Of a stretch of DNA of 64,000 bases, positions 34,421-46,923 are shown in pieces. This stretch comes from Tetmemena sp. SeJ-2015. Taxonomy: Eukaryota > Ciliophora > Spirotrichea > Sporadotrichida > Oxytrichidae. The stretch covers positions 28,428 to 92,427 of the forward strand of contig JAJKFJ010021246.1 in NCBI GenBank assembly GCA_027382625.1. The letters run 5' to 3'. The notes under the pieces were generated by a model. The model was not told the DNA's origin. It did not search any database and saw nothing but the letters and a program-made list of their open reading frames with translations. The first letter of the stretch is position 1; every line of letters begins with the position of its first letter. The position numbers were made by a program, and so were the translations under genes.

Positions 34421-36014
34421 AGAACGACAGATATCTTTTGGATTCAGAAATCCTGAAAAGGGACCCCAAAGACTCCACTATCCTCGATCCATCTGTTATT
34501 AATGCTATCAAGCTTCAAATTGTAACAACACATTCTTTTCATCTTCCTTTTAGAGTATCTGTGATGCGAATCTGTCCTTATCATACCCATCTGCACTTAA
34601 GAAGAAAACCTTATCTCAGCAAAGTCATACTGAAATGAACACTCTCTCTTCCCCTTTCCTCGAGCTCTCGTTTAAGATGGAGTTGACAATTCGATTAGTG
34701 AAGGTAATGTTCCTAGATGAGAGTAGCTTAAGATCTAACTTCGAGGAAATGAGACTTCTCAAAATACCCTCTATGCATACTTGTCTTCCTCTGACTGAGA
34801 GCTTTTACACGAATAAGTACCAACCCAAGCCAGATTAAATAGTTGTCCATGACATCAGCAATGACAAGTTTGAGGTAGCTAAGAAAGCAGACTTCATGGT
34901 TTCTCAGCCTTTTGAAAAGCCTTGTCAGAGTTTAGAAATCGCGCTTTTATAGTATAGAACGATTCTGAGGGAGTAAGTGAAAGTGCTTCACGAAAAGTAA
35001 CTTGGATCTATGAATCTAACTTTCTTTGAGCTCGTTCATTTATCTACTATAAGAGAGAACTTTGATGAAGATGACTTCACTTCAGAGTTTAGTCAAGCTT
35101 TACGCGAAGGAAGGCAAATAATGATGGCTAACGCCCAATAGAGAGGAGGAGGGGCATAGACAGAGAAGCCTTCGTTTGGAGGAGGTTTCAAGTCTGCTGC
35201 TAATTTCAACTGCTAAACTTCAGTGACTACAGCCAGTGAAAAATCTGAGGACTCAAACCACGGAAGTGTTAAATCCTCTACGAAGCAATCACCTAAACTT
35301 GAGTCCTTAAATGGATTTTCAGTTTTACCTTCATTAAGCGATCGCTTGCGAGACCTGCTAAACGTTTTGGACTATATAGAGCTCAATAGTGAAGAAGCCA
35401 ATTATTTTGGTAAGAAATGCGGTATCAGCGATAAGTTCAAAGCCTTTAGACAGAACCCTCGGCTGAAAGACTTCAACAGAGTGGTACAGAAATTCATAGC
35501 CTCTCAGATTCGTTACATAAGAGAACGCCAATTTTAACACCAGAATTCGATCAGCTCTACACACTCATTTGCATCTCTGAGGATGATGACTGGAATCAAG
35601 AGACCCATTTTGAAGCAGAAGGAATACGATATAAGGATAGCGCCCGATATGCAACTGTAAAATTAGTTTGAAGGAGACAACAACTTCACACCTACATCTC
35701 CCACTTCAGGCACAGGACTTAGGAAAAGAGAGAATACTGGACTAGGTCTGAAAGGTATTCACGGAGATGAGAGACTTGATAGAGCAAACAAATTGTTTAA
35801 CTAAAACTATCAGACAGAGGGAGGAGATGCAGGATTCGTCAGAGCATCTAAGAACATGCAACAATAAAGTGCAAGTAACGAGGAGCAAAATTTTGGATTT
35901 ATGAAGAGATAAGTATCGATAAACTAAGTACAAATAGATGTACTCGAGTACGACCTTTAATAAGAGGAGATTGATCATAAAATCATCAAGAATAAGAGGA
36001 AAGCTGCATTATGA
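34421..36014 (+). CDS. Hypothetical protein, divergent partner
   Basis: Exons read NDRYLLDSEILKRDPKDSTI, a short intron (about 34521-34553), then SICDANLSLSYPSALKKKTL and MELTIRLVKVMFLDESSLRS. A long Ser/Lys-rich frame follows, including LRDLLNVLDYIELNSEEANY and FNRVVQKFIASQIRYIRERQ, then a Gly/Asn-rich tail ending KNKRKAAL and TGA 36012-36014. The first exon has no convincing ATG in view. The true start may be in a tiny upstream exon or at ATG 34635 or 34677. In-frame TAA/TAG (e.g. 35535-35537) are Gln. No domain recognised. Confidence 0.55.
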
Positions 36015-36206
36015 TTTGAATATAGAATGAAAACCGCATGATAGTAGTTATTCTAGAAGTTTAAAGTATTTATGACTAAAGTAAATTGCGATTGATAGAT
36101 ATAATAAGTAATCAACTTCTTCCTAAACTTAATCTTTATTCGTTTTGACTTCTCTTATGCTTCTAATTAATATGGCTGCGTTATTTTTTAGTTCATCTAA
36201 TGAACC

Positions 36207-36461
36207 TCAATAAATAGTACAGCAAACACCTTTCTTGATTTCTCTCAGTTGAACTGTATAGTCATCTCTGATCTGCAGTTCATTTAGCTTTTAATTGTTT
36301 CTAAGTCGTTTTTCTTGAAAGAAGAGTTGAGCTGTGTCAAAATTAATGTGATTATTCTAAACTGTTATCAGTGCCAGTACATCATCTACTCTCATCCCAG
36401 GTTCCACATCCACTTCCATGTTTGGCATCTCTAGATCTCTCAAGTCCACATTCAGTCTCAT
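36207..36461 (-). CDS. Ubiquitin-fold protein with CaaX-like C-terminus
   Basis: An intronless 84-residue frame from ATG 36461 to TGA 36207-36209. It starts MRLNVDLRDLEMPNMEVDVE and continues VDDVLALITVQNN, TAQLFFQEKRLRNNQKLNEL and DDYTVQLREIKKG. The beta-strand, helix and K.L spacing follow ubiquitin (V.VKIQDKE, Q.LIF.GK.L.D...L, STLHLVLR). It has no terminal diglycine; instead it ends VCCTIY. A Cys fourth from the end followed by two small/aliphatic residues resembles a CaaX prenylation box, as in plant/fungal membrane-anchored ubiquitin-fold proteins. Fold assignment is fairly confident; lipidation is inference and Tyr is an unusual X residue. Confidence 0.65.
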
Positions 36462-36617
36462 TATTTAAAACCTCTATCTATTTTTAATTTCTCGATTATC
36501 TCATCATATTTGCTAATATATGAGAACTTCAATTTACGACGATTTAAACATGCAAGTAATAATTAAAGTAAGTGAAAATTTCATTTTTCTGAAAGTGTAA
36601 GTTCTAGTAAAGTAGCC

Positions 36618-38491
36618 TCATAGACCTTTAATTACAAAGGCACTAGCTATAGAAGAGTACTTAGCTGGGTCAAAGTCTCTGGCTTGTGTTCCAAATTTGA
36701 CTGCTTTGTTTGACCCTTATCTTTTCTTGTAGTTGAATATTCCTTGGACATCATAACTGTGAGGACTAGCTTCATGCTCAACCCTTACATCCCCTTCACA
36801 TTAATAAAACTAACCTACTCTTTATCAATAATCCCCCATCAACAGCCTTTTAGATCTTGGAATAGTAATTTGGTTGTTGTTATCTATATCATTATCTGAT
36901 TTATATTGTTGATCTGTGGTTGATTTATGTGCGATTGATTTTCTTCTTGTTGCTTTCAAACCATTCCTCTTCAATTGATTGTGAGTTAGAAATGAAAGTT
37001 GAGTTATTCAAATTCCTTGACTACTGATGATGAGCTGCTCCTGACTTGAGATTATTCAAATTTGGCAAAGAGCCGAAGGAAAACTTATTAGCGTCGTTTG
37101 TAGATTGATCGTATGCACCATTCCTTTTGACCTTCCTTTCTTTTTCGCTAGAGATGTAATTGAGAGTTAAGTTCTCAGGTCTTGAGAGAGTTTCAGTCAG
37201 ATTTTTAGTAGTGCTTAAGACTTTCCTGCTATGGATTTAAAAGTCTTTAGCCCCAGGTGGCTCTAAAGTGAGGAATTGAATCTCCCTATTTTAAATAAGA
37301 TAAACAAGGCACTAAATATTTCTACTGCCTGAGAGCTAACTCATATGTTTGTGATGTTGAAGAGCTTACTTGAGACCCTCACTTGTTATATCGATAGAGC
37401 GATGCAAGTGCTCATGCTTTGTAGATTAAGGTAGAGGAAATCTGCTTGCACGAGGAATGCTTGCCCTCGGCTAGGAGTTCTTGTAAGCATCTAAGCTCAC
37501 TAGCTTAAAGCCTGCATCTTTGGTTTCTAGACCAAGCTTTGCTATAAATTTTAACGATTGTGTAAATATATTTGCCTTCAAATGATCCTTAGAGAGAAAC
37601 TACTCTTCATTATGTTTCGAACCGAAAGAGAAACTTGGCTCATTCCTTTTGCCAGCAAGATTTGTAAATCTGCCTGTAAAGCCCTCAATTTGATAGTCAC
37701 CGGGCCCAGTCTCGTTTAGATACCTCTTCATCAGTTTAGTTTTACTGCCACTTGGAGACAGAGAAGGAGATGAGCTTAACTCACTGCCTGGGAAAAGGTT
37801 TTTGCTCATATTACTTTGACGTTTGGTATGATTTTAGCTGAGAAACTAATTGAGAGTAGGTTCCTCCCTCATGCTAAAGTTTCTTGTACTGTTAAGATGT
37901 TAAGTGGTTTTGTGGATAGCTTGCTCTTCTTTTTAGGGAAGAATTGTTACCTAACTAGGTTCGATAAATCTCTATTCTAAAGTGAGTAACGCTGCTAGAG
38001 TTCCTAGATCTTGTGTTGGTTTCTTGAAAAGATTTCTGCTTTTGAGAGTGGGTTCTCTGAGATTCTCTCTAAGGGAGAGTGGATAGTCTTAGAGTTCACT
38101 CCTTCACTTCTTTTTTCAGAGTTGCTGTTAGGAGAAAACTTAGACTAGTCTTTGATGACCATTTGTTTAGGACTCACAGCAACTGCCTTTGGTTTTTTGA
38201 GATTGATAATTTGCTTAAAAATAGAATTTAAATAAAACATATTTTAAAGACGATACTAAGCTACTCATCATTTTTCTTGACTTTTGGGAACTCTGGTCTA
38301 GAGTTAGCGTTTTAGCTAATTAAGTTCTTTATGTCAGTATTTATTTGCCCACCGTCATAATGTGTCAAAGAGGATGTGTACAAAATCTTAGAGTCAGGGT
38401 TGCTCTGATCTGCTACAGGCTCAATATCCACTGTACTCGCATTTATTGCTAAGACATAAATAAAAATGTAACTATGACTAATCTTATTCAT
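36618..38491 (-). CDS. SHIPPO (ODF3/CIMAP-like) repeat protein
   Basis: SHIPPO proteins carry Pro-Gly-Pro-x-Tyr repeats and bind along axonemal microtubules. Visible units are ETGPGDYQIEGFTGRF followed by KRNEPSFSFGSK, NANKFSFGSLPNLNNL, SPHSYDVQGIFNYKKRQG, and KAVKFGTQARDFDPAKYS at the C-terminus before TGA 36618-36620. The N-terminal part is Ser/Asn-rich (NADQ-type low complexity) with MNKISH at ATG 38491. A 24-nt intron, a 43-nt intron (about 38225-38267) and a 22-nt intron (about 37936-37957) are needed to keep the frame. The exon upstream on the same strand (38500-39358) may belong to the same gene. Confidence 0.65.
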
Positions 38492-38499
38492 CTTTTTTT

Positions 38500-39358
38500 T
38501 TAAAGGAAGATAGGTAAATTTTGCTATTTTAATCTGTTTTATTTATACAGGCTATATATTTAAAATAAAATGAGAATATGTCCCTCTAGTATATTAAGGC
38601 ATCTTCTTATGAAAGAATTTAGCTCCTTCTCTACAAATCTGAGAGTCTCTGCTTCCTTGCTATCTTTATACCTTTCTCGTTTTACTATTTTTCTTTGATC
38701 TTAGCTGTATACTTCTCTATCTAAGCCTGTATAGGTTCCGAGTCTGCACTCTCTATGCCTTGCTTTTACAATTTCCTTTAAAGTTGTTACTATCTCAGAT
38801 TCCTCCTGTTGTTTTAAGGTTCGTGGGCCACATTTTTTTGAACTGCTCTTGGATTTTAGTCAAATTATCTTTGGATTCCATCCTCACTTAGTCTCATTTC
38901 TTCTTCCTCCACTTTGCGAAGTGTAAACCCGCTTTCATTGCTTTGCTCTTCATTAAAAATTTCAAGTTAATCCTCCAAGTATTTTACCATTTCCTCATCT
39001 TCTTCTTCTTCTCCCTCTAAGAGACCAGAATCTATCTTTCCTCCACTTTGACTATCCTAAATGTGCTGTCTGATGTTAGCAGACACTTTCGACTTTTCAT
39101 GCTAGTGAAGCAGCTAAGTCTAGTGTTATTTAGAGGAGGCTTTTATCCCAAGAGATATATCCCTGCAGTTAAATTCAAGTGTTGGATGCTTTGGAAATTG
39201 AGCTCTTAGTCTAAATGGCTATTGGTGGTAGCTTTTTTGTGACCATTTATCGACGACTTATTAAAAGAGCTTCTAAAACCGCCAACTGCAGACATAAGAG
39301 GTCGGAAATCCCCTTCAGAACTCAATCGCACCATATTTTAGGAGTCATGAGAATTCAT
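38500..39358 (-). CDS. Acidic coiled-coil exon(s), possible 5' part of SHIPPO gene
   Basis: Starts at ATG 39358 (MNSHDSQNMVRLSSEGDFRP, then SAVGGFRSSFNKSSINGH). After a frame change, probably an intron near 39140-39160, it continues as KVSANIRQHIQDSQSGGKID, GLLEGEEEEDEEMVKYLEDQ and RKVEEEEMRLSEDGIQRQFD. The open frame continues over the start of the SHIPPO gene. Either it is spliced into that gene, so the SHIPPO repeats are a C-terminal domain, or it ends in the AT-rich stretch near 38500. No ATG-proximal signal or domain is recognised. Confidence 0.45.
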
Positions 39359-40016
39359 AGAAGACTCTCCTTTGGGATTTATTAATACAAATGAAAATTA
39401 TTATAGTGTACATAAGTATGTATTTGCCTAGGATGACCTCATATTAGGTTGGTTTTTGTTTTGTGATTTGGACGTATTTTATTCAATATGGCTATATTAT
39501 GTTTCTTGCATTAAAAATTAAAAGAAATAAAATAGTTTATGAATGATGATCATTGCATTATCTTCCTTTCTTTTTTAAATAATTATTTTGGGATATACGA
39601 TATTCAACAAGACATAAAATTACATAATTCCTTCTTTTACTTTCTTAAATTAAGACACTCCAATTAAGTCTGGTTTACTTCACTCTCTGTGGATGTCTAT
39701 GATAATTAAAAAAGTTTGCTGAATAAGAATATATAAACTTTTGTATTTAGGGCCCTTCATAATGAAATTCGACAAAGGGACTAAATGCTTTATGATAATA
39801 TCAGAGTTTAAGCACTCGCTCTTATTTTCTTTTTCCTTTTAAAATGCTCCTTCTTTATCAAAGGGAAATACATTCATCTTAAAGTCGTGAGTCATTAATT
39901 TTTGATGCCTCAAAAAATTGAGTTATATATCAAGTTTAAATTAGTAGTAGTGGTTGCTTTAACAAGGAAACTGTAGTAAGCCACTCTCTGCAATATTTGC
40001 AGAGCCGTTTATCAAC
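39359..40016. other. AT-rich spacer
   Basis: About 660 very AT-rich bases upstream of the SHIPPO-side gene and downstream of the many-intron gene. Neither strand holds a protein-like frame beyond short TGA-broken pieces. No repeats were seen. Confidence 0.4.
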
Positions 40017-43000
40017 TCATAAAAGAGACACTGCCGTAGAGAATTCGTAGTCACTATACTGATTATTCCAGAAGTCGTAATTTTCTAATAACTTTATATG
40101 CAAATTTCTTACTAACATTTACTTTTTTACTTAATTTATTGCAATATTATAATCGTATTAGGAATTAGTAGGAGCGACTCCTCCATTCTTTCTATATCGT
40201 TCCATGGTTTCTGGCTTGAACTAGCTCTTCAAAAATGAAGGCTTCATTGCCAGTTTCCTCTAACCGATGTCCTCCTCTATCTTATTTAAAAATTTCTTAG
40301 CTCCTCTGGCTGAGTTAATATATGAAGACTCGAAATTAACTCTATCAGATTCTATTTCCGCCTTATCTCTAGCAAGTTATATCATAATGAAGGATGCTTT
40401 TAAACATTAAGTAAAGTCATTTTTTGTGTGTATCATTGTTGAGATTTTCTTCCAATTGCTTTTGCGCATCTTATCTATCAAAAATGGGGAAGCCAAGGAA
40501 CTAGGCTTGAGCTAGGAAGGAGAGATGGCACCCACATCTAATTCACCAACCCTGTAGTCGATTCTTTTCCTAGTGGCTGGGCTGTTGCGCTAGGTCAAGG
40601 GAGTTTGCAAAATCAGAGGAGGGAGAAGATTTACACCACTGCTTAAAACTATATGTGAGTATATAATTTAAAATAAATTGCTTGGTGTGGGAGGAACTTA
40701 GTGATATGCCGGCGTGAAAAGTTTCAATTCATTTACAGTTCTAGACGTATCATCTTCTCTATAGTTATAAATGTGAGATCATTTAAGAAAGCAAGTATAT
40801 TTCAAAATTCTATGAAGCAGTAGAAGGAGTATAATGGGTTAGTATAGTCTTTCTATTTTTCTCATTTTTCAAGCGTTAATAATCTAACTTACTCCTAAAA
40901 TAAAAGTAAAGATAGCATCTATAATATCTTATTAATCCTATGAAGAATTAGTTTCAGGGCGCATATTTTTTGTAGAGGAAATCAATTTCCTAATCTTGAG
41001 CTTAATTCGAGTGCCCTCTTGACTCATGCTCTCCTCTGTGTCTGTCTCGACCGTAAAGGGCTGAATGTTATTGTTTTCCACCTCTTGCTTCTTTTCTTTG
41101 AGGCGTCGGAGCAACTCGTCCATTCGGAAGTGATTCTCTAGGGTGGAGGTCTGTGGGTTGCTCTCTGCAGTGAGGTAACCCATATTTGTGTCCTCCTATA
41201 AAAAAAATGTTATTAACGATTTTCCAGGATTTAAATTCAAGAAGAAAGAAGATAAAGGATTCTATCAGCTGAAACATGCTAATCTCAACAAAATCGAGCT
41301 TCATTCTTCTCTCATCATTCTCTAAATGATTTTAACTTACCACAAAGTTTGCAACATTAGTACGAATCAATAATGATTAAAGAGCATAATCTTGCAAGGT
41401 GTGGATTCTATATTTCACTCTGAGTAATAGTTTGAATTTATTGGGTAATGGTGGCTACCGAGCTTTGCAATCCTCCAGAACTAGGCTTTCTTGTCTGCTA
41501 CCGAGAAGGCCCAAGCATTCTTTCCTGCTTTCGCAATTAGTTTTAGGAGGGACTCCTCCTGAGATCGTCGTTAAAAATGAGTCTGGCTGTGAGTGCCCCC
41601 GCCTTTAGTGTAGCTTGAGACTCACTTTTTCTCTTCCTTGCGGTTTAGACTCCCTCGTAATTTCCCAGAATCGCTTTTTGAGAGACCAACTTATTCATGA
41701 TTCAACTTAATAGATAGTCAAGTGATAATTATTTTTATGATTGTGAGGGAGAGGAGGCTGATCACTTCTAGTAAATCTGCGCTTGGGCAAAATATTCTTG
41801 TCTATGAACAAATTGATTTTTCCCTTGTCTGCGTCCATCTGTCTCAGCAGCACAGTGTTTCTGAACTGCATGCCCGCCAGAGATGAAAATGAAGCCTAGT
41901 GTAAAATTAGAGGCAATTCAATTTTAAAGAAAGATTTGATTAATGCAGAAGACAAAAGCTAATTTTGGACAGAGTGGTGGTGGTAGTGGACTTACCATGA
42001 TTTATCACTAATCAAATAAAGATTGAAGCTTTAGTTAATTATCTCTAATTAATTATAAGTCATCACATGTGAAATAAACTTAATGAATAATTCGAGGGGA
42101 GGAAACAAACTTTTTAAATACTCTGTAATTAAAAGAGATGGTGTCTTTTAAAAGGCATTAATTAACTATTTGGGAACTTATATATTTTGAATGAAGAGGA
42201 GAGCTTATTTTTTAAAAAGATTAGAATCAACTCTAAAATACCTAGCACATGTAAACTATTAAGCTTTGAAAGAATTATCTCTTTTTAGAATTATTTTTAA
42301 TATCCATCTCACTTACCTATTTAAAGCTAAGGTTTTCAATATCTTTCAATTTAGCATTTTTATTTTGGATGATATAGATAGTCAAATAAAATAAGTATTG
42401 AGTTCTTACCCATGAGCCAGAGCAGTCTAGTGCATTGAAGTACATCTATCTGACCATTCGATTGAGTGTCTCCCCATCCAGCATGCTCTTTGAAATCAAT
42501 TCCTCAATTTCAATAGTCTAAACAAAGGCTTTGATTAATTATCAGCTTCAGAAAGTTAAATATACCTCTAGTTGGATGGACTTCATAGTATCTTGCAGAA
42601 TTTAAAGCTTCAGGGAATCCTAATTCTCCTAGATGCTTGAAAAGTCACGAGAGCGAAGGTAATTTAGCAAACCATCCTTCACGATCTCTCTCAGTTCTTT
42701 CTCCTAAAGTTTCACAAGTTAGGAAAAGATATTTCAAAGAGTCACAAGAAATGCAAAGAGTTAAATTAAGCCTTGGATATAATTAAGAAGGCTTGTTCTA
42801 TTAGAGAGATATCAAAATTCGTTGGTACAAATACTTACTGTGTGGGAAACGATAGCAAAAATTACAAATTACTCTTGGTCACTGCTGATTTCGACTTTTC
42901 TTACCTCATAGAGGCTTAACTCGCTCTTCTGAACTATAGCCAAGAATTGGTTAGGGAACAAAGAAAGATATCTTGTAAAAGTTAAGAATAACCGGTACAG

Positions 43001-43489
43001 ACTAGCTAACTTACCTGCCTCGCGGTTTAGCAAAGCGTTGATCTACATCTCTTGCTTTTCTAACTCCTGATTTATGGAAGCAATCGTGGCCCTCCCAACC
43101 AGTGGAAGTTGATTGACTGACTTTGAAGGTGAAGAATTTGAAGTGCTGGCTTCCTAGTTTGAGCTCTGTTGTGATTTAAGCTTCTGTCTCTGATAGTGGA
43201 AGTCCTGCTTTGCGAGACACTTCTTGAGGTTAAATTCTCCGCTAAAAGCTCTTATGAAGTGACCGCAGCCGATGTTTGGATCGACCAACTTCACTTGCTC
43301 CATAGTAAGTTTGAAGGCGCGATAGCTGTGCTCATTTTCATTCTAATCCGATCTTGCCTTCTCTGTGTTGCTTTTGCAAGGCTTATTCGAACCCTCGTTA
43401 GTGGGCGCGTCATCTGGGCCTTTGGACGCTTGATTAGTCACAGATTGTGGCAAAGAGAGTTGATAGGAGGTGGTGTGAACAAAATTCAT
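40017..43489 (-). CDS. Many-intron coiled-coil protein, unknown (one or two genes)
   Basis: Starts at ATG 43489 (MNFVHTTSYQLSLPQSVTNQ). Exons in order: MEQVKLVDPNIGCGHFIRAF and INQELEKQEMQINALLNREA; QFLAIVQKSELSLYE; KELREIVKDGLLNYLRSRDF; IEIEELISKSMLDGETLNRM; GMQFRNTVLLRQMDADKGKI; a Ser/Arg/Gln-rich exon (41390-41700); MGYLTAESNPQTSTLENHFR with RMDELLRRLKEKKQEV; and a basic C-terminal exon (LARDKAEIESDRVNFESSYI) ending at TGA 40017-40019. Introns start with gtaag/gtat and end with an AT-rich tract plus ag; several exons are under 150 bases. The exon at 40938-41183 begins with an ATG, so a separate downstream gene is possible. Function unknown. Confidence 0.55.
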
Positions 43490-43921
43490 TTTATAAGCGT
43501 AATCAAATTGGTAATTTAACAAATACAAAGCGCTCTGCAATTTATTATAATATCACCCTCTACATTTAGCCCCTTTAGCGAATGCAAAAATACTACTTAA
43601 CTCATTTGCGGCTAATTAAGTTTAGCCTTATATAGGATCGCTTATCAATGCAAGTTTTCTTAAGAATAATAAAGCTAGGTGGGTTTCAATTAATCTTAGC
43701 AATTATGCTTTCATTATCTCCTTTAAATTCTATGAGAGTATAAAAAGATTACATACTATAAGTGAGTTAAGAAAGATTAATTGAAGAGTCGACTTTAGTA
43801 GAATAAATAAGAAAATAAGTTCATTGATCCTTAAGAGTAAAGTATATAACTGATTAATTGGGAGAGAGAGGTTTGTTGAATTTATTTATTATAAGAATTA
43901 AAAAAGTAGAGACATCTAAAA
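43490..43921. promoter_or_regulatory. Divergent intergenic region
   Basis: About 430 AT-rich bases between the ATGs of two divergent genes (43489 minus, 43922 plus), presumably carrying both promoters. It contains gagagagagg-type purine tracts near 43860 but no recognised site. Confidence 0.4.
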
Positions 43922-46875
43922 ATGATGTTAGAGAGAAAAACTTCACTAGTCAGACAGGCTAGTGTGATCGGCACATTCTCCACTTAGAGGGATTATCCCT
44001 ACAGAGATAATAACCCTGAGACTATGAAACTCATGGCTGAGAGAGGAGAAAATGACATCATTTTTCAGAGGGCAGGAGTTCTAATTTGAATATGGATTTA
44101 ATGAATTGCATTTAAATAATTCTCTAGAAGCAACGAGGAGCATGTGATGAGTCAAGATCAGTTAACAGCGATCCTTGATTAGCAGAACAAGTAAGCGATT
44201 TATGACAAATATGGATACTTTATTTATGAAAGTGTCCAAACAAGCTATTTTTAATGCATCTTAGCTCTCCTTACATTTTACATGGTATAACTATTTTATT
44301 TTAGAAAATCATCTACTGAGAGAACTAGTATTAGCAAGGAGATATAGAATCAATTAAGTAACTTAGTGGTATTCATTGAACTTTTTATAGATGGGAATAA
44401 CTTTCTTACTCCTGGGAAAGTGACTTAGCCACTCGCATCTATAATGAAATCCGGCAAGGCGAGTGGCTAACTAGCCTCCATTAAAGAGGAGGGAGTTAGC
44501 CTGTTGTCTCCTTTAGGAGCTAATAAGAGCATCAACCTCAGCAAGAATAATTCCAAGATTTTTCTCATCACATTGTATCTATCTTCTTAACTTTGAATGA
44601 AGATTTTACAGAACACTTAGTAAAAAACTACTTCATTTGATACACTTACAATCAGCAAAGACCATTTGAAAATGCCTTTCAGCACAAGGGTTAGTCCCAA
44701 TAATATGAGAAAAACTTAAGTACTACCTGCACTTGACTCACTCTCAAGCATAAAGAAGAAGGTTGGAAAAATCTCAGAGTTTAAAATTCAGAGCTCTCAA
44801 GACGAGTAGCTAAACAGCTTTAGAGAGAACAATCAACACATAGAGCTTAGACTTGCCTCCAATCTTATGAGGCAATAAAAAGGCCAAAATATCTTAGACT
44901 CTTTGATTGGGAGTCAGGCGAATTCTAGGGAGATGAGCAGAGATCCTAGAAACCAAGCCTCTGCTAATTCAATCATCCTACCAAACTTCATTAAAACTCA
45001 AAGCAATCAGTTCTATCCAGCCATTTCTTAACTCAGATAGAGTGATGCTTTCTTGCAAATTTATTCCATCTTGCTTCTCTCTTTATTATAGAGTGCAGCT
45101 TAAACTTAGAGCACTTTTCTTACAGACCTTAAGCAAAAGTAAGAAGCAGGGTGGTGATGCCGCAGTAACTAACCCTAATTTTCACAGACACAAGAGTTCA
45201 CTAGGCTAGATCGACACTAAGACTTTCAAAGCTATAGCCTCATTCACGATAACCCCCTCAAAGTATGACCTAAGCGCTCAAAGAATACCTGAGTCTTACC
45301 AAGAGCAAAAGCAAGACCCTTTCCTGCTAAATCTAAACGTTGGATCTAGTACAACCAAGCGAGTTAAATTTTTTAGAAACGAGGAGAAATAAGACTAGAC
45401 AGAAACCTTAAACCAAGACCTAACATTTGATAAAATGATGCGAGTGCAAGATAATGTATCATCGAGGGAGCAAGAATCACCTTCTATACTCAGGAAGGAG
45501 ATAGAGAATTAAAACGCGATTTCAGATTTAAAGAGAAGAAACTATTCATAGACACAGACACTCAACTCACCAGCAAGGAATGGTTAAAATACTTTAAGAC
45601 CTCTTAATACGACGTCAAATTTTTGGAATCAATCTCAGGTTCAAAGCGCGACTAACGCTTCTTCCAAAGTGCATTCTTGCTTCGACCTGATCTAAGAAAG
45701 AGATAAAAAACTTAAAAGCAGGTTGGTAATTTAGAACAAGGAATAGTATGCGCCTGAGTTCGAATACCTCCTCAATCAATCACAAAGATAGAGACCTCTC
45801 ACTTGCCTTTTCTTCCTAAGTGCTGTTAAGAAACTTTACTGCGCTCAAAGACAGAGGGTTTAGATTTGGGATTCGGCTCTAGCTTCACCAAGTAGGGTGA
45901 AATCTCTGGTAGGGGAAGTCAAACTACTACTCGAATCAAGTCTTAAAGAGCGGAGTTTTAAATAAAGTTAAACGACTCTAGCGTTGACTCCTCTATGGAT
46001 GAAGAGTTGAGTTCTTTTATTAAGCAAGGTGGTGGTGGTTCCTAAACTACTAGACTAATTGAAAAATCTAGTTTCGCAGATAGGAAGGGCTCAACTGGTA
46101 CTCAAGTAACATAAAAAGGGATTTCTAGTCTCCAGGAGTAACTTAAAGATAGGGGTTTCGCCATCTCGACAGGCGAAGGGGAATCAGCAAACTATACTTA
46201 AAATAAGGAGGAGGAGAGTCCTAGGCCAAAATCAACTCAGTATATCGTAGTAACAAAGCAATTCAATTATCATTTTAAAAGCAAAAACTAGCAGAGTTAA
46301 ATAACTATTGGAGAGGGGTTAACTTGCAGCCCTGTTAAACTGACTAAAAGCAGAGGAGGCAATCGATTCTCACAAAACATTTCTTTCGAATGACCCAACT
46401 GCCAAGCTATATCAATAAAACAGCTATGATCTTGACACTCTCAATAAGTATTTGAGTTATTATTGCTTTCATTTAAAAAAAGTAAGATCTCTGCTTTAAA
46501 ATCATAAATGGAGAGCTCGTATTACTCAACGATAAGATAAATAAGCTTGTGGAGTACCTCCAAGTTAACTTCAAGAAAGTCAAGAGGTAGATCTTCTTTT
46601 AAATACTAATTAAAAAATTTATGGATTGATATTTCTCGGAGATTGAAAACTCAGTAAAGTAAAACTTGAATAGAAAGATTGAGAAGCTAGTCTAAGGCAT
46701 TCACATCATAGGCAGCTAATGCATTTAGGGTAAGGAAAAACAAATGTGCCTAACTTTCTTTTATAAGACTGCTCTTAATTTTAAACACTGGATAAATGAA
46801 ACGATTTTCGAGAGAGTAGTTCAAATTTAGGAAATCAATTATCATCAACTTAAGTCTTAGAGTGATTAACTCTGA
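43922..46875 (+). CDS. Long Ser/Gln/Lys-rich low-complexity protein
   Basis: Starts MMLERKTSLVRQASVIGTFS; the second exon contains EEHVMSQDQLTAILDQQN. Introns are near 44086-44130 and 44190-44300. A long, mostly disordered stretch rich in Ser, Thr, Gln and Asn makes up the middle. The C-terminal part is helical (GELVLLNDKINKLVEYLQVN; KIEKLVQGIHIIGSQCIQGK; WINETIFERVVQIQEINYHQ) and ends at TGA 46873-46875. TAA/TAG are very common as Gln. No domain is recognised. It converges with the CS-domain gene (48 bases between stops), so the 3' UTRs must be short or overlap. Confidence 0.5.
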
Positions 46876-46923
46876 GCTTGATAAGGAACTCTGCAACTCA
46901 AGTCTATGCAAGAGAGTAATAGA

